NCBI RefSeq assembly: GCF_900107665.1
Contig: NZ_FNQT01000008.1
Location: 1-35,141, forward strand
Direction: 5' to 3'
Length of the DNA stretch: 35,141 nt
Source: Haloplanus vescus
GTDB taxonomy: Archaea > Halobacteriota > Halobacteria > Halobacteriales > Haloferacaceae
The notes below the pieces were generated by a model. It ran no database searches. It was not told the DNA's origin and saw only the letters and a list, made by a program, of their open reading frames with translations. The translations under genes were made by a program, and so were the position numbers. This document shows, in pieces, positions 15,169 through 24,843 of the stretch (its first letter is position 1; the number at the start of each line of letters is the position of its first letter).

Positions 15169-15312
15169 GCTTCAACCCCACGAGGGTTCGTCTGAAACTG
15201 CTCAACGACTCGCCGACGCGACCGCCAGTCGGGGCTTCAACCCCACGAGGGTTCGTCTGAAACAGGAGCTCCGACTACGAGTTCGTCGATTTCCCGTGGC
15301 TTCAACCCCACG
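15169..15312 (-). CRISPR. Reverse-oriented CRISPR mini-array with a truncated leader-side repeat
   Basis: Two full 30-nt repeats (15169-15198, 15234-15263), identical to the main-array repeat but on the minus strand, and 14 nt of a third (15299-15312). Two 35-nt spacers lie at 15199-15233 and 15264-15298. Read 5' to 3' on the minus strand, the truncated repeat comes first and keeps only its 3' end, which is the crRNA 5' handle. The original leader side has therefore been cut away and replaced by the broken gene at 15302-15715. If transcribed leftward, Cas6 could still free at least the leader-side crRNA. Confidence 0.92.
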
Positions 15313-15715
15313 GTGCGTGTCTTGCACTCTCCTCTCTCTGAATCGGGGGATCGAATCGATCAGTACAATTCACTGCACCGTGTCGTTTTGCGTCCACAAG
15401 TGGCAGGATATCGAGGAAGTACGACGCAAACCCGTACTGGAGTTCGCCATCCAACCAGAAGCCTCTCAATACAGAATCTTCCAAGTCTCTGGCGGCGACC
15501 GTCTTGATGACTAGTTGGACGTTGCCACTATTTTCGAGGTTGACACTGGAGGAGGTCTTTCGGAAATCGAGTACTCGCGGTTCCCAATCGCCTTCCTCGC
15601 TGCCGAGATAGCTCTCGAATTGCGGACTGGTGACCGAGATGTCCCGCGTCAAGTGGAGACGAGATTCCGCGATAACCACATCATCGACCTATACTCGAGT
15701 TAGTTTTGTAGCCAT
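15302..15715 (-). pseudogene. Broken gene divergent from cas6, running into the mini-array
   Basis: From ATG 15715 the frame reads MATKLTRV, a TAG (15691-15689), then VDDVVIAESRLHLTRD and on with good protein-like composition (SPQFESYLGSEEGDWEPRV, then FWLDGELQYGFASYFLDILP). A GTG at 15679 could restart it (125 aa). The last codons (HAPWG, stop) are made from the truncated CRISPR repeat, so the natural C-terminus is lost. I do not recognise the family. Lying head-to-head with cas6, it shares its promoter region. It has two lesions, an early stop and a fused end, so it is most likely non-functional. Confidence 0.55.
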
Positions 15716-15725
15716 ACACGACTTG

Positions 15726-15733
15726 TATATAAA
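15726..15733 (+). promoter_or_regulatory. TATA box of the cas operon
   Basis: TATATAAA, the best TATA match in the locus, lies 91 nt upstream of the cas6 GTG, predicting a leader of about 65 nt. The near-symmetric box could also fire leftward into the broken gene and the mini-array. Confidence 0.6.
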
Positions 15734-15823
15734 TTCACTTTCACTGAACTTTGCGTCCCTTTTTGTGTTCGTTGTGTGAACGATAGGCTACATGCTCTCC
15801 CGCTACAGAGGTGAGTCATCCGA

Positions 15824-16639
15824 GTGCGTGTAATGGTCCATCTGTCCGCACGCGCGGATGCGGCCTACCAGAACGATTACCACCACAAGCTGCGCGGCCG
15901 ACTTTGGGACGCGCTTGAGGGAACCGCCTACAACGAGCGACACGATGACGGCGAGCCGCCGGGATTCACCTACTCGAATCCATTTCCACCTCACGACATG
16001 CAGGAAGGCGACGATCGCAAGTTGCTAGTCGCCGCGCCAGAGGAGAAACTACTAGCCAATATCGCCGCCGACCTGCTTGAAGAACGGGAGTTGAACATCG
16101 GCGAGATGCCGTTCCATGTCGATAATGTGACTTCGCTCGAACCGGATGTCGGCGAACCCGGAACACGCGGAACGATTGAAACTGGGACTGGCCTCCTCGT
16201 TCGAATTCCCCCGTGGCGATGCGAGGAGTACAACATCAACCATCCCGGCGGCGACACCGCCGTCTTCTGGCGACCGGAACACTCGATGGAGCCGCTCCGC
16301 ACGCAGCTTGAGGCCAACCTCGATCAGAAACACGACCGCTTCGCACACGGCCACTTGCCGGGGCCGAGTGATGTCGACGGCAATCTGTTCGACGGCTACG
16401 AACTGATCAAGACGTTCGCCGTCCCCGTGACGGTGACTGAGGGCCAAGAGATGACCTACGTCCTCAGCAAGTGGCAGTTCGAGTACACGGTTCGTGATGA
16501 CCACCACCGTCGACATCTCAATCTCGCGTTGGATTGCGGACTCGGCGAACGGAACTCACTGGGACTCGGCTTTGTAAATATCACGGACAAAACGCGACCC
16601 GGCGAAAGCGAATTGGAGGGAAGGGATGCTTTCGCCTGA
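15824..16639 (+). CDS. cas6: Cas6 CRISPR RNA endoribonuclease (type I-B)
   Basis: 271 aa. It cuts the pre-crRNA within each repeat to leave an 8-nt 5' handle (here GTTGAAGC). The haloarchaeal Cas6 N-terminus is clear (VMVHLSARADAAYQNDYHHKLRGRLW), with the candidate catalytic His at 20/21. The Gly-rich RNA-binding loop is GLGERNSLGLGF (239-250). The GTG start at 15824 is chosen because relatives begin right at this first strand; the nearby ATG at 15792 is out of frame. First gene of the eight-gene cas operon, it overlaps cas8b by 14 bp. Confidence 0.95.
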   Translation: MRVMVHLSARADAAYQNDYHHKLRGRLWDALEGTAYNERHDDGEPPGFTYSNPFPPHDMQEGDDRKLLVAAPEEKLLANIAADLLEERELNIGEMPFHVDNVTSLEPDVGEPGTRGTIETGTGLLVRIPPWRCEEYNINHPGGDTAVFWRPEHSMEPLRTQLEANLDQKHDRFAHGHLPGPSDVDGNLFDGYELIKTFAVPVTVTEGQEMTYVLSKWQFEYTVRDDHHRRHLNLALDCGLGERNSLGLGFVNITDKTRPGESELEGRDAFA

Positions 16640-18782
16640 CGAGTTTCGAGAGAAGTACCCGGCTGACGAACTGGAAGCAGAGCTACCGGATTCCCCGATC
16701 GGATCGCTTCGGGATCTCCAATACCTCTACGGCAAGCTCTACACCCTTGCTACGACAGGTGGCGGTGAGTATGCTCCGTATCTCACGCCCGATGCTGCCG
16801 GGGATCTCTTGGACACCGATGATAGCCTGATCGTCGTCCGCGTAGACGTGTCTAATGATGAGCCACGGTTAGCCGACGATGACTTCGGCCCCGTACAAGT
16901 GACGAGGTACAGTAACGAGCTGATTCAGCAGGTTGGCCACTGTAAATATCCGGCAGCCCGTGGGATTGATCACAGCGTAACTCACCAAGCCGGTCGAAAT
17001 AGCGATCCAGAGAAGCTAGCCCGCTACGCGAAAGAACGGCTGACGAAGTGGGCTGTCGACGAAGTCGTGAGGAAAGCTGCGGACACCCACGCCGACGGTT
17101 GGATTATCGAACGACTAGCCGAGGTTGGTGAAAACGAGGATGCACTCGAAACGATCGAGGAGACAATCACGCGGAAGCTCGGTGGCGAATCCGCCACATC
17201 GTTGTTAACGGTTCGAGTGAAAACTGAATCAGACGGAGACTACCAATGGCCCGGTGAACTCGACGTATTCAACGAGGCGATGCGCCAGCGGAAGCTCTCG
17301 AAGCTCGTCACGAAGAACAAGGCTGACGACTCGTCTGGAGAAGCGACTGATCTCGTTACGGGACGTCCTGCCCGGACAGTTGGAACGTCCGAAGATCCGC
17401 AGAATTACTTCCTCGGCAAACAGCTCGAGAAATTCCCTGGGCTCGACATCGAAGAAGCATGGCGTTCACATCCGATTTCGGAGGATGCCGCGATCACCGT
17501 GATGAACGCTGAGACATTCGTCGAAGCTTGCACTTACCGGACGTTCGGTGCGAAGGTGTACTACCTACCATACGTATTCGGTCGGTCGGCGGCTGAAAAA
17601 GTGCATCGGCTGTACGAACTTCTCTATCGATCTGTCGAAGAAGAGGAAACCACGCCAATCGAAAACGCGTATAAAAGAGAACGCGAGAAAACTATCGAAG
17701 AACGCGACTTCCGATTCTACGTCTCTGCAGTGATGCCACATCAGATGTCACGGTACGATGTTTTCGGGGAAACACTGAACGGCCGACTCCACTACCCGAA
17801 GCAACTGGCAATTGCACATAATGAGTTCGTAAAGACCGTCTCGGCACTCAACAGAGACCACTACACCGACTGGACGGCACCCTTACCGACCAACCAGAAT
17901 TGGGGGCTACTCGAAACAAATGACGAACAATTGCACGCGATCTCGACTGGCTGGTATTTCAGACAGACCTTCGCCGAACGTGATGACGACGAAGCTGACG
18001 CTGACGATCCACGCATCGAAGCCCTCGTTAGCGTGTTGAGCGGCCAAGCGATTGCCGTTGATGTCCTGCTTGAAGAGTATGTGACCCGGATCATCGACGA
18101 CGAAACTGATGACGAGGAATACGAAGGATTCCCGTCGTTCCTTGTGGCTAGCCAGTTCGCTCAACTCTGCGTGCTCGCAGATGAACGCCTCAATCTGTTG
18201 GCGACAGCGGATCCCTCAAAAGAACAGATTACGCGAGAACCAACATATGACACTGACATCATGCCATCACTAGATGAGATTCCAATCGCGGACGGGGGCG
18301 ATCCTGCCGCGTCGAAACTCGAATCGTTCATCAACGAAACGCCCGCACTGTCGCCAACCCACGACCGCGATCCGGATTCAGTGACGAGCCAACGCCGCGG
18401 GGCGTTCCTCCTCGGCGCTCTCGTCGGCGACATCGGAAGCTATCAGGAGTACAGCGAGGATCGGTCGACGACACTTGTCGACCAGTATCCGGTCAAATCG
18501 ATTACTCGATCACGAATCAAAAAAGTCACCCAAGAGACGGTCGCCAAGACGCTGACTTACACGCGGCAGGAAAAGAAACAGCAGGGAGGCTATCCCGGCA
18601 CGAAAGCAGATCACATCGTCGACCGACTTCGTGAGACAATTCTCAAACCCGATCCGGAAGAGTGGGAGATCGAAACTGATGATCTCCGCTTCTACTACGC
18701 CCTTGGTGTGACGTATGGGATGAATGACCACCCGTGGAACCGAGAGGAAAACGATGCCGACGAAACCGAGGAGGAAAACTAA
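16626..18782 (+). CDS. cas8b: Cas8b (Csh1), large subunit of type I-B Cascade
   Basis: 718 aa, normal for haloarchaeal Csh1. It would recognise the PAM and help recruit Cas3. It starts inside the end of cas6, behind a strong Shine-Dalgarno-like GGAGGGAAGG. Haloarchaeal Csh1 landmarks are seen in SLRDLQYLYGKLYTLATTGGGEYAPYL near the N-terminus, QNYFLGKQLEKFPG in the middle, and RRGAFLLGALVGDIGSYQEY plus DDLRFYYALGVTYGM near the C-terminus. The stop is followed directly by cas7. No CxxC zinc pair, found in some Cas8b proteins, is visible here. Confidence 0.93.
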   Translation: MLSPDEFREKYPADELEAELPDSPIGSLRDLQYLYGKLYTLATTGGGEYAPYLTPDAAGDLLDTDDSLIVVRVDVSNDEPRLADDDFGPVQVTRYSNELIQQVGHCKYPAARGIDHSVTHQAGRNSDPEKLARYAKERLTKWAVDEVVRKAADTHADGWIIERLAEVGENEDALETIEETITRKLGGESATSLLTVRVKTESDGDYQWPGELDVFNEAMRQRKLSKLVTKNKADDSSGEATDLVTGRPARTVGTSEDPQNYFLGKQLEKFPGLDIEEAWRSHPISEDAAITVMNAETFVEACTYRTFGAKVYYLPYVFGRSAAEKVHRLYELLYRSVEEEETTPIENAYKREREKTIEERDFRFYVSAVMPHQMSRYDVFGETLNGRLHYPKQLAIAHNEFVKTVSALNRDHYTDWTAPLPTNQNWGLLETNDEQLHAISTGWYFRQTFAERDDDEADADDPRIEALVSVLSGQAIAVDVLLEEYVTRIIDDETDDEEYEGFPSFLVASQFAQLCVLADERLNLLATADPSKEQITREPTYDTDIMPSLDEIPIADGGDPAASKLESFINETPALSPTHDRDPDSVTSQRRGAFLLGALVGDIGSYQEYSEDRSTTLVDQYPVKSITRSRIKKVTQETVAKTLTYTRQEKKQQGGYPGTKADHIVDRLRETILKPDPEEWEIETDDLRFYYALGVTYGMNDHPWNREENDADETEEEN

Positions 18783-18783
18783 C

Positions 18784-19866
18784 ATGTCCGACACACCTGA
18801 TCCCGTGACGAACCGCTCAGAAATCGTCTTCCTGTACGATGCTGTCGACGCCAATCCGAACGGCAACCCACTATCAGGTGCCAACCGACCGCGAATCGAC
18901 CCCCAGACTCAGCAGGCAATCGTCACTGACGTTCGCCTGAAACGGTATCTCCGTGATCAACTGGATGATGACGGTCACGGCGTCTATATCCGAAATGTGC
19001 AGGAAGACGGCGACCAGTACACGCGTGGGAAACTCCTTGAAGATCGACTCAAAGCTGTCGAACCCGACAACTACGACCTCGATGACGACGAGGAAGCTGA
19101 CGAGTTCCGCGAGGATGTGTTCGGCGAGTTCCTGAACGAAAGCGTCGACGTACGGTACTTTGGTGCGACGATGTCAGTGGATACCGACGAGGTATATGCC
19201 AAGCACCTTCCAGATCATTTCACTGGCCCCGTTCAGTTCTCACCGGGCAAATCGATGCACGCCGTCAACGAGAACGAAGAGTACGACAGCCTGACAAGCG
19301 TGATTGCCACACAAGAGAACAAACAGCAGGGTGGGTTCGATCTCGATGACCATCGAATTCAGTATGGGCTGATCCGGTTCCACGGACTCGTCGACGAACA
19401 CGGTGCTGCGGATACAAATCTCACCGAAGCGGATGTCGAGCGGCTTGACACGCTCTGCTGGCGCGCGATCAAGAACCAAACGATCAGCCGGAGCAAAGTC
19501 GGGCAGGAACCGCGGCTCTACTGTCGTGTCGAGTACGCCGACGAGAGTTTCCACCTTGGCGGCCTCGACCGTGATCTCGAACTCGACGACGAGCATTCGA
19601 AACCCGACGAGGAGCTTCGAACAGTTCGTGATCTCACACTTGACGTGACAGGGCTTGTGGATAGACTCAAAGGGGCAAGTAACAGAATCGACCGAGTTCG
19701 AGTTGTCGCCAGTGACGTGTTAGAACTCTCCTACGATGGTGAGCTTGGTGGGCCAGCGGTACTTCATGACGCCCTAGAAGACGCACTCGGAGCGGATGCT
19801 GTCGAACAAATCGATGTCTACGGCGAACAGACTGCGACATTCCCGAGTGACGACAACAGGACCTAA
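18784..19866 (+). CDS. cas7: Cas7 (Csh2), backbone subunit of type I-B Cascade
   Basis: 360 aa from ATG 18784, one base after the cas8b stop with GAGGAGG upstream. Multiple Cas7 copies coat the crRNA. The family start is clear: EIVFLYDAVDANPNGNPLSGANRPRID, then TQQAIVTDVRLKRYLRD. The core has DVRYFGATMSV, then GPVQFSPGKSMHAV, and QQGGFDLDDHRIQYGLIRFHG. The RRM-like fold and glycine-rich finger are as in Csh2. It is followed by cas5 after 2 bp. Confidence 0.95.
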   Translation: MSDTPDPVTNRSEIVFLYDAVDANPNGNPLSGANRPRIDPQTQQAIVTDVRLKRYLRDQLDDDGHGVYIRNVQEDGDQYTRGKLLEDRLKAVEPDNYDLDDDEEADEFREDVFGEFLNESVDVRYFGATMSVDTDEVYAKHLPDHFTGPVQFSPGKSMHAVNENEEYDSLTSVIATQENKQQGGFDLDDHRIQYGLIRFHGLVDEHGAADTNLTEADVERLDTLCWRAIKNQTISRSKVGQEPRLYCRVEYADESFHLGGLDRDLELDDEHSKPDEELRTVRDLTLDVTGLVDRLKGASNRIDRVRVVASDVLELSYDGELGGPAVLHDALEDALGADAVEQIDVYGEQTATFPSDDNRT

Positions 19867-19868
19867 CG

Positions 19869-20666
19869 ATGTCCCAACAATCGCTGGACAGCTGGTCGGA
19901 CGGCGAAGACAGCTACCAGCCTGATCGCTGTCTCTCGTTTACTGTTCGTGGCCCGTGGGGTCACTTCCGGCGGATCGAAGGTAACATCGTCAAGCAAACC
20001 TATCGAATCATCCCACGAACAACTGTTGCTGGACTCCTCGCAGCAGTCCTTGGAATCAAACGGGATGGTTACTACGACTTGTTCGCATCCAATAACTCGG
20101 CAGTCGCAATTGAGCCTGTTCGTGAGATTCGAACAGTCAACATGCCGATGAACACGCTCTCGACTGCTGCCGGAAATCTACAGTCACTCAATAGTCATGG
20201 TAAGATCAGTGTTAAATTACCTGATCCGACGACTCTCCGGCAACAACACAATTACGAGGTACTGGTCGATCCGGCCTACCGTATCGATATCGCACTCGCC
20301 GACGAGGAGTGGTATACCGAACTGCGTGAAACGCTTGCCGCAGGCGAATCCCACTATGTACCGAGTCTCGGGCTTTCAGAGCACCTCGCGGATATTGAGT
20401 ATCACGGCGAGTTCGATATTGAGGACGGCCCTCAAGACGACATTATTGAGATCGATTCAGCCGTGCCGAATGCGGTCGACAATGTCGTTCTTGATGCTGG
20501 GACGCGTTGTCAGATCGAGGAATCACCAGCGTTCATGGAATCAGACTCAGGTGGTCGGACGACTACGGGCTTTACGAACTATGCCTATAATCCCGACGCC
20601 GCGACCCTCGAAGTTGCCAACACGCCTACTGCCCGTGTCGACGGTCGAACCGTGGTGTTTGTCTGA
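19869..20666 (+). CDS. cas5: Cas5 (type I-B), handle-capping subunit of Cascade
   Basis: 265 aa. The Cas5 N-terminal strand and Gly turn are visible: RCLSFTVRGPWGHFRRIEGN, then TYRIIPRTTVAGLLAAVLGI, the helix that defines the family. The middle has EIRTVNMPMNTL and the end SGGRTTTGFTNYAY. It would bind the crRNA 5' handle and link Cas7 to Cas8b. It shares its last base with the first base of cas3 (TGATG). Confidence 0.95.
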   Translation: MSQQSLDSWSDGEDSYQPDRCLSFTVRGPWGHFRRIEGNIVKQTYRIIPRTTVAGLLAAVLGIKRDGYYDLFASNNSAVAIEPVREIRTVNMPMNTLSTAAGNLQSLNSHGKISVKLPDPTTLRQQHNYEVLVDPAYRIDIALADEEWYTELRETLAAGESHYVPSLGLSEHLADIEYHGEFDIEDGPQDDIIEIDSAVPNAVDNVVLDAGTRCQIEESPAFMESDSGGRTTTGFTNYAYNPDAATLEVANTPTARVDGRTVVFV

Positions 20667-23299
20667 TGTCTGTTCGGTACTCCCACCCACCCGAAGACGA
20701 TCACGAGGGTGTTTATCTCCGCGACCATCTGGATGATGTTGCCAAACGAGCAAACGAAGTCGTTCCCGACGGGGCGACAACCCCTGAAGGTGAGTCAGTA
20801 CAGCGAGTCGTTGAAACACTTGCCTATGTCCACGACTTCGGGAAAGCAACGACGTTCTTTCAGGAGTACCTTCAACACGATACTGAGCCGGAGTACAAAC
20901 TGTGTCGACACCATGCTCCAATTGGCTCGTTCGCAGCGTATTATGCTCTCGACGCACAGGGGTTTGAAACTGAGACCTGTCTGGCCGGCTTCGTCGCGGT
21001 TGCCAAACATCACAGTCGGCTTCCGGATGTGACTCAGTACATCTACGACCGTGCGTACAATTCGGAGAACTCAACGGGGGCCGCTCAGACCAACGCCGAA
21101 CAGCAACAGGCAGCAATCGCTATGCAGTTGAACGACATCGAGGAACATGTCCCTGAGCTTGCGTCCGATATTTTCGACGATGCAACTGATAGCGACGGAT
21201 CATGGGACCAATTCCGACAGGCGTACAAGGAGCTTCTCAACGAGATTTCCGCTGCTGTTGCTACGGAAAGCGGGACGACAATCAGTCGTGACTCGCTGTC
21301 CGATTCCTGTTATGGACTGATTCTCGAATGCTGGGGATCGCTTGTGCTCGCGGATAAGACGAGTGCAGCAAGCCGGAGTGGGGACGCTAGCTCGGGGACA
21401 ACCTACGAAGCAGAATTGCCGTCAATGCAGGTATTAGACGAGTACGTTGACGATCTCGAATCATCGTCGCCTGCTGATCCGGAGGGATCCAGAACGGAGC
21501 GACTGAACCACTATCGTTCACGCGCGCGATCAGCAGTCATAGCGAACGCGGAAGGGTTTGCCGAGGAGGGTGGCGGCGTAGCAACACTCACACTGCCGAC
21601 CGGTATGGGCAAAACGCTCTCCGGGCTATCGGCTGCACAGACGATCCGTGATGAACTCGGCGGCGAGCGTATCGTCTACGCGTTGCCGTTTACCAGTATC
21701 ATTGATCAGGTGGTCGATGAGGTCGAAGAAATCTACGAGACTGATACCCTCAGTCGGTTGCTGACGGCTCACCACCACCTCTCGGAAACCAAAATCATCG
21801 ACGAAGACGACGCAGACGCCGAGAAGGCAGACAGGAACGATGATGTGGCCGGGATGCTCGCCGAAAGTTGGCGGGCAGGGCTTACCGTGACGACGTTCGT
21901 GCAGTTGTTCGAAAGCCTTGCCGGCCCGGCCAACAAGCAGTCGATGAAGATCTCCGCACTCCGTGACAGCGTTGTGATCCTCGATGAACCACAGAGTCTA
22001 CCACTTGACTGGTGGAAGCTTGTCCCTCGCCTCGTTACAATGCTTACCGAACAGTACAACGCGACGGTGATCGCTATGACCGCCACGCAGCCACAGCTGT
22101 TCGATGCAGCAACCGAGCGAATAGACAACGTAAGCGAACTGGTCGATGATCCGGATGTATACTTTGAGGCGACCGAACGCGTTCAGTACGAACTCGATGT
22201 ATCGGCCGAACGATATATCGAAACCCAATCCGAGCCGAAAGCATACCCCGACGCAGGAGCCGAACTGCTCAGTGCGGTCGATGCTGGAGCGTCAACGCTT
22301 GCCGTCTGCAACACAATCGACAGTGCGCGCGCACTCTTTGACGAACTAACCGGTTCCCGAGGTTCACTCCTGAGTGTTGGGAATATCTATGCCGACGAAC
22401 TCGATACTGCCGATACGACAGTTAACATCGATCCGGAAGCCCTCGCTGATCGCGTCAAAGACCAAAGCGATGCATCGATACTCCACCTCTCGACGCGCCT
22501 CCGTCCGCTAGATCGGCTCAAACTCATCGAAACAGCGAAAGAGCTCACCGACGACGAACACGGTCTCATCACAGTCTCAACGCAACTCATGGAGGCCGGT
22601 GTTGACATCAGCTTCGACCGCGTCTACCGTGACTTGGCTCCAATCGACAGTATCGTCCAAGCGGCCGGTCGCTGTAATCGGTCGTTTGAACGAGAACAAG
22701 GGCGGGTCGTCATCTGGTGGCTCGATGTTCCGGATGAGCAGAAAAAAACGCCGGCAGAGGCAGTCTATAACCGCGGAGCGACACTGCTTCCCGTTGCAGC
22801 CGAAACGTTAGATTCTGTACGTGAAGCTGATACTCCCCTTTCGGAGACAGCGGTTGCCCGCACAGCGGTCACAGAATATTATCGACGACTGCACGCCGAC
22901 AAAAACGTCGGTAAACAGGAATACGTCGAGTATATCGACGATCTACGTGGAGATAAATTGAGAGAGCTATCGCTGATCGATCAGCGAAACGCAGTGGACA
23001 TCATCATTTGTCGTACTGAAGCCGAACGGAGACAGGTAGAACAGGTACGTGATGCGTGGAAGCACTACGAGTTCGACCGTGTTCGTCGACTGATGGATGA
23101 ACTCAAAGAGCTACGCGTGTCGATGCCGATCTACCGTGGTGAATCCGATAAGGAGGAAAAAATCGGACAACTGAATCAGGTTCACGAGGATACGGATGTA
23201 CTGTGTCTCGATGTCCGCGAACACGGATTGAGCCAGTATTTCGACCAGAACACTGGCTTCGTTATTCCGGACAGTACCGCAGAGAGACGGATTATATGA
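20666..23299 (+). CDS. cas3: Cas3 HD nuclease-helicase
   Basis: 877 aa, with fused HD and helicase domains. The HD domain has H21 (YLRDHLDD), H56-D57 (YVHDFGKA), H82/H83 (RHHAPIGS), and H115/H116 (AKHHSRLP), so the metal ligands are complete. The helicase has Walker A LPTGMGKT (310-317), DEPQ (440-443), MTATQP (471-476), and QAAGRCNR (665-672). It would be recruited by target-bound Cascade to nick and then degrade DNA 3'-5'. All motifs are intact, so interference should be functional. The stop overlaps the cas4 start by 4 bp (ATGA). Confidence 0.96.
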   Translation: MSVRYSHPPEDDHEGVYLRDHLDDVAKRANEVVPDGATTPEGESVQRVVETLAYVHDFGKATTFFQEYLQHDTEPEYKLCRHHAPIGSFAAYYALDAQGFETETCLAGFVAVAKHHSRLPDVTQYIYDRAYNSENSTGAAQTNAEQQQAAIAMQLNDIEEHVPELASDIFDDATDSDGSWDQFRQAYKELLNEISAAVATESGTTISRDSLSDSCYGLILECWGSLVLADKTSAASRSGDASSGTTYEAELPSMQVLDEYVDDLESSSPADPEGSRTERLNHYRSRARSAVIANAEGFAEEGGGVATLTLPTGMGKTLSGLSAAQTIRDELGGERIVYALPFTSIIDQVVDEVEEIYETDTLSRLLTAHHHLSETKIIDEDDADAEKADRNDDVAGMLAESWRAGLTVTTFVQLFESLAGPANKQSMKISALRDSVVILDEPQSLPLDWWKLVPRLVTMLTEQYNATVIAMTATQPQLFDAATERIDNVSELVDDPDVYFEATERVQYELDVSAERYIETQSEPKAYPDAGAELLSAVDAGASTLAVCNTIDSARALFDELTGSRGSLLSVGNIYADELDTADTTVNIDPEALADRVKDQSDASILHLSTRLRPLDRLKLIETAKELTDDEHGLITVSTQLMEAGVDISFDRVYRDLAPIDSIVQAAGRCNRSFEREQGRVVIWWLDVPDEQKKTPAEAVYNRGATLLPVAAETLDSVREADTPLSETAVARTAVTEYYRRLHADKNVGKQEYVEYIDDLRGDKLRELSLIDQRNAVDIIICRTEAERRQVEQVRDAWKHYEFDRVRRLMDELKELRVSMPIYRGESDKEEKIGQLNQVHEDTDVLCLDVREHGLSQYFDQNTGFVIPDSTAERRII

Positions 23300-23844
23300 C
23301 CAACACAGATCCAGTCGAGCGCCTACTGGCAACGGCCCGCGGCGAGCCGGTCGACGAACCGTTTCGAGTCACAGGTGTGATGATGCAGTACTACTACGTC
23401 TGCAAGCGCGAACTCTGGTTCGAGAGCCGAAATCTCGAAATCGACCGCGAGAACCCGACAGTCGTTCGCGGTACTCGCGTTGACGACACGGCCTACAGCG
23501 ACAAACGAGAGAACCTCAGTCTTGGGATGATCTCACTCGATCTGTTGGATGACGGTCGGGTCGTCGAGGTGAAACCCTCCTCAACGCTGACCGAGCCAGC
23601 CGAGATGCAGCTGTCGTACTACCTCTGGTATCTCAACCATGTGGCCGACATCCAGCGAGACGGCATCTTGGCCCATCCCCGAGAACGCAAACGGGAGCCG
23701 GTCGACCTCACCGACGAACGGGTAGAGAAAGTCGAAACAGCGATCCGCGGGATTCACGACGTCGTCGAACAGTCCTCCCCGCCACCAGCGGAGGAGAAAC
23801 CGTTCTGTGACTCGTGTGCGTACCACGATTTCTGTTGGTGTTAA
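23296..23844 (+). CDS. cas4: Cas4 RecB-like nuclease (adaptation)
   Basis: 182 aa from ATG 23296, in the ATGA overlap with cas3. It trims and PAM-selects pre-spacers with Cas1-Cas2. The four iron-sulphur cysteines are C36 (YVCKRELW), C171, C174 and C180 (CDSCAYHDFC), and C182 is extra. RecB motifs are LDLLDDG and the E91-x-K93 of VEVKPSS, with a QLSYYLWYL helix after them. It is complete and normal in length. It is followed by cas1 after 2 bp. Confidence 0.95.
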   Translation: MTNTDPVERLLATARGEPVDEPFRVTGVMMQYYYVCKRELWFESRNLEIDRENPTVVRGTRVDDTAYSDKRENLSLGMISLDLLDDGRVVEVKPSSTLTEPAEMQLSYYLWYLNHVADIQRDGILAHPRERKREPVDLTDERVEKVETAIRGIHDVVEQSSPPPAEEKPFCDSCAYHDFCWC

Positions 23845-23846
23845 TC

Positions 23847-24842
23847 ATGGATCGAAACTACCACGTCTTTTCCGACGGCCGACTCGAACGAAGCGACGAC
23901 ACGCTCAGACTCGTACCCGACGACGGCGGCGAAAAACAGTACATTCCAGTCGAGAACGCCGAGGCGTTCTTCCTCCACGGCCAGATCGATTTCAACACGC
24001 GACTGATGTCGTTTCTCAACGATCGCACGGTCGCACTCCACGTCTTCGGCTGGGAAGACTACTACTCGGGGTCGGTGATGCCGAAGCGCGGTCAGACTTC
24101 GGGAAAGACTGTCGTCAACCAAGTACGCGCCTACGAGGATAGCGAGCACCGACGCCAGCTCGCCGCCGCGATTGTGCGAGGGAGCATCCACAATATGCGG
24201 ACGAACGTCGTCTACTACAACGGTCGGGATTACGATCTCGACGATGTCATTGAGGATCTGGAGGCTGCGGCCGCACGGGTCAACGAATCGCTTCCAGTTG
24301 ATGAACTACTGGGTGTCGAGGCAACGGCGAGAAAAGCCTATTACCGGAGTTTCAACGAGATCCTTCCAAGCGAATTCCAGCTCAGCCGACGGGAGTACAA
24401 TCCACCACCCAACGAGATTAACAGTCTCATCTCATTCGGCAATTCGCTGGTCTATGCCAACTGCGTCTCGGCGATCCGGGCGACTGCACTCGATCCGACG
24501 ATCAGCTACCTCCACGAGCCAGGGGAACGACGGTACTCGTTATCGCTCGATATCGCCGACCTGTTCAAACCAGTACTCGCTGATCGAGTCCTGTTCCGGC
24601 TAGTGAACCGAAACCAGATTTCGGATACCGACTTTGAGACGGAACTCGGCTCCTGTCTACTGAACGAGTCCGGGCGAAAAACGTACACGAAGGCGTTCGA
24701 GGAAACACTAGAGCGAACTGTTGAACATCCATCGCTGAACCGAAAAGTTAGCTATCAATACCTCATGAGACTTGAAGCCTACAAACTGAAGAAACACCTA
24801 CTCACTGGTGAGGAATACGATCCGTTCCAACGGTGGTGGTAA
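23847..24842 (+). CDS. cas1: Cas1 spacer integrase
   Basis: 331 aa from ATG 23847, just after the cas4 stop; the longer in-frame start at 23814 would overlap cas4 and is unlikely. Metal-binding active-site residues are E158 (LGVEATARKAYY), H223 (YLHEPGERRYSL), and D235/D238 (LDIADLFKP). With Cas2 it inserts new spacers at the leader-repeat junction at 25209. Motifs are intact, so adaptation should be possible. Confidence 0.97.
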   Translation: MDRNYHVFSDGRLERSDDTLRLVPDDGGEKQYIPVENAEAFFLHGQIDFNTRLMSFLNDRTVALHVFGWEDYYSGSVMPKRGQTSGKTVVNQVRAYEDSEHRRQLAAAIVRGSIHNMRTNVVYYNGRDYDLDDVIEDLEAAAARVNESLPVDELLGVEATARKAYYRSFNEILPSEFQLSRREYNPPPNEINSLISFGNSLVYANCVSAIRATALDPTISYLHEPGERRYSLSLDIADLFKPVLADRVLFRLVNRNQISDTDFETELGSCLLNESGRKTYTKAFEETLERTVEHPSLNRKVSYQYLMRLEAYKLKKHLLTGEEYDPFQRWW

Positions 24843-24843
24843 C

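Noticed and set aside
15313-15823. A CreT-like mini-ORF or degenerate repeat pair upstream of cas6 (CreTA guard module)
   Set aside because: No tandem AGA codons after a start codon and no second degenerate repeat were found, and cas6 and cas8b overlap with no room for creTA between them.
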